From: Durusdinium trenchii
Taxonomy: Eukaryota; Sar; Dinophyceae; Suessiales; Symbiodiniaceae
NCBI GenBank assembly: GCA_963970005.1
Contig: CAXAMN010021940.1
Location: 762,046 to 826,045 of the forward strand
Direction of reading: 5' to 3'
DNA: 64,000 nt
The position numbers were made by a program, and so were the translations under genes. Below are positions 56,758 through 64,000 of this stretch, piece by piece; the first letter of the stretch is position 1, and every line of letters begins with the position of its first letter. The notes under the pieces were generated by a model, which was not told the DNA's origin, searched no databases, and was given only the letters and a program-made list of their open reading frames with translations.

Positions 56758-58389
56758 TACGCAACCATGGCCTCTGGCACGCTCGACTTGTCATCAGGGC
56801 CTAAGCTTCAAAACGGGAGCATCTGTGCTGGTTCACTACTGCCAAATACGGGAAAGAAAGTGCCATCAAATATCATCAATGAACACTCCCTCGCAAATGG
56901 CCACAATAATTTTGTTTGGCGATTCTAGGGACCTAATGAGCATAGGCCTAGGCTTCTTCCGGAGAACTACCATGTCTTTTTAGGCGCCAAAAGGTTCCAA
57001 AGGCCCCACATTGGTTCGCGATGTTGGGAGGTGTGGACCTTAGGAGCCTGATTCGACTGTTCACTCCGACTACTACCACCACCACCACCACGGACTACTG
57101 CTACGATTTCCAAAAAACGAGCCACATGCCCAAAGGTCATAATTCTCTGCACCTGCCACGAAATCAGAGCGCGCCGACGACCACCTGTCAAAAGTTCTGC
57201 ACCTGCCACGAAATCTCGGAAAAACGGTTTGGTCATGTTTGGTCTGCCCAGGCTGCGGACAAGTTCAAATCTGAATCGACCAACCAGAGATCGAACCGAT
57301 ATGAGGCAAGTGCAATGCTCCGGTCGGTATGGAGTGGCCGACCAAGAAGCCAATCGGCCAGCGTGCACTCTTGGAACCGATCGGACAAAGAGATGAAATC
57401 ATTCACAAAGAGGTTTGAGAGTTCAGCATGTTCAAACAGAACAAAAACACAACAATTGCTACCAATTGCTCAGCAAAAAAGTGTCGAACACAGCTATAGC
57501 TTTTTGATGCTTTTTGGCTTGTTACCCATGAATGCAAAAGTGGTCTCAGTGATGACGTCCAAACACACCGCCATCATAATGGACTGCGACGCCGCGGTTG
57601 CTGTATGCAAGTGATTGCGTGCCTGCATGGGCATATGTATGTGGGGATGTGTGCGTGTGTGAGTGTGTGTGTGTGGTGCGTGCCATGGGCATGCATGTGG
57701 TTGAGTCACTTGAATCACTTGGGTAACAAGCCGAGGCTCCAAACAGACAGACAGCAACTCATGTGTTATGCCAAACGCTTATGCCGAACCCTTCAACTTT
57801 CAGGTTTGCAATCACATCTTCAAGTCTCCGGCCAAATTGGCACCACACGATGTGTTTAGAAGGGTTTCGACCTTTTTTCAGGCACAGCTGAAACTTGCCT
57901 CAACACCTCCACGAACGCCAACCCTGCGGGTTGCCAATCCCAATGGCACAGCGACGTTCCTACCCTCGTTCACAAATCCAAAACTTTCTCCAAAGCTTCC
58001 CCCAACGGCAGGGCCTATCGATCACATTCCAACGGTGGTGAGCGGTTGCAAACGGTTGAGAACACGAAACCAACGTCACGCGCACAAACGCCCTATCCTC
58101 AGACTCCCAAAGTTAAACGAGAACGCTGCCATATGTATGTTGCTGAATGTATGCTGTCTGCCATTTTTATACGCAGCAGTCTGCCAAAATTCTGCCCAAC
58201 TGCGGTGCCCATTGCTGCCAAATCGCCCGAGCTTTTCACTGGCTTGGAAGCTTCCTGAATGACCGGTGACAGTTCAGAACATTTCAGAACATCTCGCACC
58301 CGGTGACATAACCTTGCCAAAAAAAAAAAAAGAAGTTGTCTACGAACAAACATGGATGTGGATGCCCTGGCCCCTTGGAAGACCATCTT

Positions 58390-58480
58390 CCAGGGGTCAC
58401 AAAGGGGTGGTGTTTAGTCCCCAAGTGAGTGGATAATGGGCACCCCTAACCTCCATTAAGCACCCCTTTGTGACCCCTGG
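58390..58480. mobile_element. palindromic MITE, family E
   Basis: A perfect 20-bp terminal inverted repeat (CCAGGGGTCACAAAGGGGTG and its reverse complement) encloses 51 bp. The total is 91 bp. A related single end lies at 8155-8179. The perfect arms imply a recent insertion or maintained pairing. Non-coding. Confidence 0.8.
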
Positions 58481-59911
58481 TTGTTTGTCTTTGCATCTTT
58501 TCATCCATCTCCACGTTTGCATCATCTCGGCGCCTCCAGAAAGCTGAAGCATCCGCACGACGCGCCCATGGGCGCGACCCAAAACTCGTCCCTACACACG
58601 ATGCAAATGGTCCTGGTCCAAAAGGCCAACCTATGGATCTGCTTTGAAGACTCTGCTTCTTCTGAGCTACTCACGATCTGTTTCATTCCGTTTCTCTTTC
58701 CCACTGTGTATGGATTTCTGCCAGCTTTCGTCAGCGGCATCCTGCCCACCCTGGCCTACGTGGCAAGTAAGCAATCGCAAAGAAGGAAGAAACTAGTCTA
58801 CCAAGTGAGATGCTAGTTCACTTTGATCTAGTTTGGCAGTGTGTTCTGCTGTGTCGACAGTAAGAAGCAAGCTCGGCACTGTGCTAGCTTTCTAGGTCAC
58901 ACGTCTTGACACACTCCAAGAAACAGTAGCCTGTGCATGTTGGACACGCGCTGGATTTAAACGGCATTTTGTGTTGTGTCTTAACAATGTGCATCGAACC
59001 TTGCAATTGTACTGGTGATGCAAAACCGCCTGTGTGCCACAAGCCTGCAGCACTGCACTCGTCTGAATGCGCGCGCTATGTTCTGTGGCAAGCACTGTCG
59101 CCATCCATCGCTGCCCCCGATCCAAGAATGATCAGCCCAGCATTTCAGTTCTGCCCCTGGCGTATTGCGTCTCTTGGCTGTCCGTTGCTATTTTGGGGAG
59201 AAATACTGAATGTTCAAGCTCCTGGCAAGCTACCCGCAGCTCTTGGTTCACCCAGAAGTGGAAAATCACAACGAAGGTCATCAGCTTCCAAACATCTTAT
59301 AGGAACACAAAATATACATAGTACTGCATTACTATCACACCAACTTATCACCAAATACCAAACGAAAAAGAAGGGTCTTTCGCACCCTGGATCACCCTGG
59401 ATCATCCACGACACGAATTAGGTCGGCCTACGAGAAGCTGGCATCAATCCACAACAGTGGCTTGGACGTCAATATGCAATAATGATCCATGACAACACAT
59501 CATTACGTTGGAAGAGGCTTTTAGACCCATGTCTGAAAAGGTTTTATTCATTCAAGCGTCCTACAAATACAACAATTTAATCCTTCAAAGTTCAAAGTTG
59601 GATGAGGGCCACGATGCAGTGAGCTTGGTCGCCACCCACCCAAGGGCCCGCTCGGGCGCAAGGCAAGCTCTGAGGGCCAAAGATCTCTCCGCCCTGACGC
59701 CACGGTCCACCGTCCATGGGGGATGGACCGTGGGGCAGCTCCAAGCATCAGACCGTAAGACTCACGTCGAGTCTATGAGATTTGCCGACAAGTCATCTGA
59801 TGTCATCTCGGCACCACTCGGTACCAAGGCATCATACATGTCGAAATGCACCTGTGGGAGTGGATGTCCTAGTGTAGGGGTTTCCATGGGTTTCCTAATT
59901 GCTAAAATCAA

Positions 59912-60724
59912 GCTAAATTAAGTCAAGGTCATGCGTTATGATGTACCTTACAGCCTAACTCTGAAATCTCAAGGATTCATAAAATCACCAAAAAAAAAAA
60001 CAAAAAAAAAAAGCTGGTCAAAAAAAGTGAATATCAAAAAGCAAAACAAATGCAAAAGGAAGCCAGAAAAAAAGCAAAAAAAGCAGAACAGCAGTTCAAA
60101 AGAAAACAAACAAAAACACAAAAAATGCAAAAACATGCACATGCACAACCAAATTTCACACACCACCTTTTTTGTGCGATGTTTTTTCGATGTTTGTGCG
60201 TTTTATGTGCGATTTGTTTGCATGTTTTTTGCATGTGGTTTGCAGTTTTTGTGCGTGTTTTGTGCGTTTGTTTGCGATTTTTTTGCGTTTTCTCAAGGAA
60301 ACACACAAAAAATGCAAAAGACTCGCCAAAAAAAGACCGCAAATACAAAGCAAAAAAATGCAAAGGCAAAGACCAGAACGTTTTTGATCGCATTTGTTTT
60401 GCTTTTTGATTGCATTTTTTTGCATGTGTTGTGCATTTTTGTTGCTTTTGTTGTGCTTTTTTTGTGCATGTTTTTCATTGTTGGTGCGTTTTTTTGCATT
60501 TGTTTAGTGGACAAATGTGTTTTGTTTCGCATTTTTTGGCGTTTTTTTTGGCATTCCAAGGCATCCTTTGGTGACTTGTTTTTGCGTTTTCTGTGCATTT
60601 TTTTCGGGATTGGTTTTGCATTATGTTTGCATTGTTTATGCATGTTTTTTGCTGTGTCATCAGAACTAGCTTTAGCGTACATCATAAGTCATGCGTCATG
60701 CTAAATTAAGTCAAGGTCATGCGT
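59912..60724. mobile_element. low-complexity insertion flanked by 25-bp direct repeats
   Basis: Identical 25-bp direct repeats (beginning GCTAAATTAAGTCAAGG) lie at 59912-59936 and 60700-60724. Just inside, TTATGATGTAC (59936-59946) is the inverted repeat of GTACATCATAA (60677-60687). The interior alternates A-rich blocks (GCAAAA words) and T-rich blocks (TTTTTGCAT words), which create long low-complexity frames on both strands. The direct repeats look like a long target duplication or recombination product. The element class is unknown. Confidence 0.55.
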
Positions 60725-60778
60725 CAGTGGATTCCCACACTCCAGAACCCACCGGTCAAAACCGAAAACCTATTCCAC

Positions 60779-62568
60779 TCAATTGCGCTCTCCCCCGGCC
60801 CCTCTGGCCTCCCCTCGCCGTGCTGCTTCTTCTGCGATAGCACTCACGAGCTGCGAGTCGCAGCTCAGTTGGGTGGCTGAAGCCTGTTGGGTTGGGCGAT
60901 CCAAACCCCGTCCATGTTTTGCGCCACAGCTTCCGTCGAAGGTGTCCAGTCGATGTTTACTTAGCCCACACAATCAGCCTTTTGTCCACCCGTCCTCCTT
61001 TCCACTGCCAGCTGGGGCCAGCTGGAGTGTGTTCGTCTAAGTCGAGAGGCTAGCGTCCAAGTCGAGAGGCCAGTCCAAACGTATCTATGGCCTCAATACC
61101 CAGCGTCGTATCTAGGCCAAGAGCACGGGGACCTTTGTGACGAATCGGTTGGGTCTCCTATTGCATCCCATTACCAGTGACCGTGGATGATGATCGTTAG
61201 TAAAGCCCATTTTCCAAAATAGTGATAAAAGTGTTTACAACCTGTTACAGGCAATAATAGGACAGACCCAACGAATGGGTTATAGGTCCATAGTCAATTC
61301 ATGTCCATTCCCTTGTAGCACAAAAAGCCAGGACCATAAATCAGAAGGAGTCGGGTACACCAGCGGTCTGTTTCTCTCGGGGCGATGCGTCGCATGTTTT
61401 CACCAGCTGGACACTGGGACCGGTGGGAGATACATGTTGGTTGAGGAAAATCTGAACTCACAAGGTGAATTGTCCAGTTATTACCTGTGTTCCATATCGG
61501 CTGTACTCCTATGTTTCATCACTTTTTTCCCAAGCCGTGCGACATCTTGTCAATCACACATCTGCTGAACACTTAAGCTCGTAATTGGCTGAACTCTTTC
61601 TACCCGATGAGCTCGTATATTGTCTGGAACTGCGGTGTCTCGTCTGCGGGAACGCCTAGATAACATATACACACAGGAAAATCCAAGGTGCATGATAGGG
61701 CACTTAGACTTTAGGAATGCCAAGCTCTTGCAATTGCCGACTACTGTCAAGTTAAAACTCCCCCGTCAATTTCAACTATCAACCAGGCTGCAAAAGTAAA
61801 CTTAATCCTTCTCAACTGTATATTGCCAGAGTACACTGACCCGTCTCCTTGACAAAAAGAAACTATCCATGTATATATATATATACAAAAAGCTTTGTTT
61901 CATGATCAACTCCAATTCACTTGCTGTTTGTGAATCTTTCAAGCAATTATCAAGGTCCGAGGTCTATTATTGTGGAAGTGAAGGCATCTAATATTGTGGT
62001 GCACATGTATTCTGCCAGGATAGGGGTCATTTATTGTTGAGATGTGAACACAGCGACACATGAAATGTCCCCATCCTTCTCATCCCAAAAGCTGGATTCT
62101 GAGACGAAGCTGGTGCTGCTGGTGCCTACCAAGGTCTTCTTGGAGGGGAGCTCCGCATTGCGCTGGACCCTGGCGCCCGACGCTGCATCGCCTGTGCTAT
62201 GCTGCTCAGCTCTTGTGTGTTGAACCTCACACAGGCGACGCCCGAGATCGATCGTGGTCATAAAGATCCATCGAAAACTATACGAGAAATGAGGGGATTT
62301 TAGATATATGTAATTCTCATGACTCAGAATTACATATATATATATATATAAGCACTTTTTCCAAAACAACATGCCAAGACCCTAGGACTGCCCTCCGTAA
62401 AGCAAGATACACATAGACCATACATGCAGTGGTTACTGCAACTAGGATCCACTGGAATCCAGCTTACGCACACAAGACACCCATCCCCTTCCCAGGGACG
62501 CACCTGGAGATCTTCGGAAGCGCTGCAGCTTCCATGGCCGTTAGCCCATCACCTGCTGGCGAGTCACT
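60779..62568 (-). CDS. OPR/RAP-like helical-repeat protein, three exons
   Basis: Exon 62568-62504 follows ttctggcag, reads DGLTAMEAAALPKIS and ends in phase 2 at GTGCGT. Exon 62225-62192, only 34 bp, follows gtgtgag, completes Arg and reads FNTQELSSIAQ, ending at a GC donor (CAG/GCGATG). Exon 60883-60779 follows acccaacag, reads ASATQLSCDSQLVSAIAEEA and runs to TGA at 60779 unless an inner GC donor is used. Together they give PKISRFNTQELSSIAQASAT...LVSAIAEEAARR, the helix-turn-helix pattern of octatricopeptide/RAP repeats that act in organelle RNA processing (known of the family). A longer frame of the middle exon to a stop at 62031 is the alternative reading. The 1.3-kb last intron carries a family C MITE. 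Confidence 0.65.
61149..61271. mobile_element. MITE-like element, family C copy 2
   Basis: TTGGGTCTCCTATTGC and GCAATAATAGGACAGACCCAA are inverted repeats with a small gap. The interior shares GGATGATGAT and TTACAGGCAAT with the copy at 43045-43156. CGAAT lies just outside on both sides. The element sits in an intron of the OPR-like gene. Confidence 0.75.
62338..62350. repeat. AT dinucleotide tract
   Basis: Short TATATA run in an intron. Similar short tracts occur at 17482-17496, 18147-18160, 21083-21096 and 61873-61884. Confidence 0.7.
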
Positions 62569-63007
62569 CTGCCAGAATCCAGCAGGTCAAAGAACAAGTG
62601 ACATGAATTACGAGATCCCAAAAGACCCCCTGAAAGAAGAAAAGTAGACTCAAACCAACAAAACCCCCTACAGTAGGGCTTTAAGTACCTTCTCAGCAGC
62701 TGTTTGAGGTGGGTTGGGAAGGTCGAAATAGCTTCCCAGGAGGTACTTTAGGGGACATGAATGAGATGCAACCTGAAAACATGTTCTGACCGTCTGACCT
62801 CTACAAATCCAATGTTGGATGCTGGAGACACCACCCTTGGGACCAATGGTTGCAGGTTGATCTTGCCAGCCACGTTTCGGTGCTCAAATGTCCTACGATA
62901 TCCGCAAGTATGATGCGCAAACTCCAGCGGATCCACGCATGTTACTCGAATAACATCAAATAACACAAGAGCGCTGACCAAACTGCCACATCTTCGCATC
63001 TTGCTTT

Positions 63008-63291
63008 TCATAAGCACCATTCAATCCTCTGAATGAAGTCGAGAGGGACCGTACAGAGAGGGAACCTCTGATCATCAGCTCCTCCCAGAGCTGCTCCCTC
63101 CCACCCCGCTGACGCCGCTGTTGGACCTGCCAGCAACTTGCCAAAGCCCCAGTCTGCCAGGGGGAGGCGCGAGGCGCGAGCGGTGAGGGGTCGGAGGAAC
63201 AACATCACGGTACATACACCCTGGAAGACGATCACATGGACCACCGAAAAACCACGGGTGTCGTAGAGGAAGACCCATTTTTTTAGGGGGC
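63008..63291 (-). CDS. terminal exon of a protein with a hydrophobic segment
   Basis: After acceptor caagatag a frame in phase 1 runs 94 codons to TGA (63008-63010). It begins PLKKWVFLYDTRGFSVVHVI, continues VFQGVCTVMLFLRPLTARAS and RLPLADWGFGKLLAG, and ends FPLCTVPLDFIQRIEW. Residues 16-33 are hydrophobic enough for a membrane helix. Codon bias is strong up to the LLAG segment, where a GT donor (GCAG/GTCCAA) offers an earlier end. The gene continues upstream toward the right. Family not recognised. Confidence 0.5.
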
Positions 63292-64000
63292 CTATCTTGT
63301 CAGGGTCTATGTGAGTTTTCGGGAGTGTATATCTAATGTGAAGAAGGTTTGATCAGTTCAACATGTTCAACCACCAAAGCTTAACAGAATGAGTCCCCCC
63401 AAGCCTAGCATGACACAAGGACGTGTCAAGGACAAAATGCCAAGCATTGAGGCAACATTGCCAGTGAAACATACGCCCTCGGCACTGCGATGATCCCAGT
63501 CATCATAGCAGGATACAATACGCGAACATGGACAGTGCTGTTGAGTAAAGCCAAACGAAACCAAGGAGGCCGACCCAAAACGCAAAGGGCCCAAGGGAGT
63601 AGGAAGCACGTTTCTTGTGCTTCAATTCTTCTTCAATGGAAATCTGATGATATCTGGCTCAAACTGAACCTGGCCCGCCAAAATGGTCACCTCGACGACG
63701 TAAATGGACCCTGAACATGTCTGAAAGCACCTAATCATTGGGCCTTTGAGGGTTCACGTTCATCCGGCCAGGGCCGCTAAAGTTCGCCGCTAGGGTCGTT
63801 CTGCCTGCAGAAGTTAATCTGGATGTTGCACCAAAAGCTGGAGGATGGAGGACCCAAAAATAAGACATTACATACACATAATACGGCAACAATACTGTCG
63901 ATGCAATTGGAAATGCTGAACGAAAGAGGATTCTACTACAAGTACTAGTACTGTGACCATCGTGACCGTCGAACGCCTCTCGCCCAACGGATGGACAACC

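Larger units (their letters stand above)
56758..60778. other. spacer with repeats and elements
   Basis: Holds a short duplication (CTGCACCTGCCACGAAATC at about 57,148 and 57,199), a TG tract at 57,654, the family E element at 58390 and the low-complexity insertion at 59912-60724. A 197-codon plus ORF (57021-57614) has a Thr run and no recognisable domain. No exon is supported. Confidence 0.4.

Noticed and set aside
57021-57614. 197-codon plus ORF with a Thr run
   Set aside because: Contains an ACC repeat and a short duplication. No family, and the direction is opposite to the array.
59931-60704. 257-codon plus ORF with Lys-, Cys- and Phe-rich segments
   Set aside because: Arises from GCAAAA/TTTTGC low-complexity DNA. 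Frames are open on both strands for the same reason, so there is no evidence of a protein.
62031-62225. Alternative 65-codon terminal exon reading VQHTRAEQHSTGDAASG
   Set aside because: Coding bias is good, but phase 0 does not follow the upstream exon, which ends in phase 2. The OPR-consistent frame was preferred; this one is kept as a possible alternative transcript.

Overview
This window looks like nuclear DNA of a dinoflagellate, most like the Symbiodiniaceae/Suessiales type. That is an inference, not a species call. No long uninterrupted gene is present. Coding sequence appears as short, GC-rich (mostly high GC at codon position 3) exons separated by introns of about 0.1 to 3 kb. When exons are joined by reading phase and protein continuity, several introns begin with GC or GA instead of GT but still end in AG followed by G. 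This is a dinoflagellate hallmark. Nearly every supportable exon lies on the minus strand, as expected for a unidirectional gene array.

In the direction of transcription (right to left): 63.3-63.0 kb, last exon of a protein with a hydrophobic stretch; 62.6-60.8 kb, an OPR/RAP-like helical-repeat gene; 56.8-55.5 kb, an unrecognised ORF and a fragment of a Merlin/ISXO2-type transposase; 54.5-52.0 kb, four unrecognised exons; 50.2-49.0 kb, a 2-oxoglutarate/Fe(II) dioxygenase domain with an intact His-x-Asp...His...Arg set; 48.4-48.2 kb, one more exon; 45.0-41.1 kb, a TPR protein; 40.2-34.4 kb, a long conserved-looking gene with repeated F/YDP-x-x-G motifs, perhaps ending at 32.4 kb; 30.6-29.7 kb, a second OPR-like gene; 26.5-19.3 kb, exons of one or two genes with a clear C-terminus at 19,344; 18.7-16.7 kb, a gene with a clear start codon at 18,681, perhaps continuing to 14.7 kb; 12.2-11.2 kb, 7.9-7.7 kb, 6.6-6.3 kb and 2.7-2.6 kb, further unrecognised exons.

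The rest is introns and spacers rich in short non-autonomous inverted-repeat elements (MITE-like). At least six families are visible, three with two related copies. There are also microsatellites: TG, CT, AT, CTA and a large ATC array holding a 10-N assembly gap. An unusual insertion at 59.9-60.7 kb has low-complexity GCAAAA/TTTTGC sequence and is flanked by 25-bp direct repeats. No tRNA, rRNA, CRISPR or bacterial operon signal was seen. Gene models are read by eye. Exons with matching phases on both sides are the most reliable, and boundaries of isolated exons are approximate.
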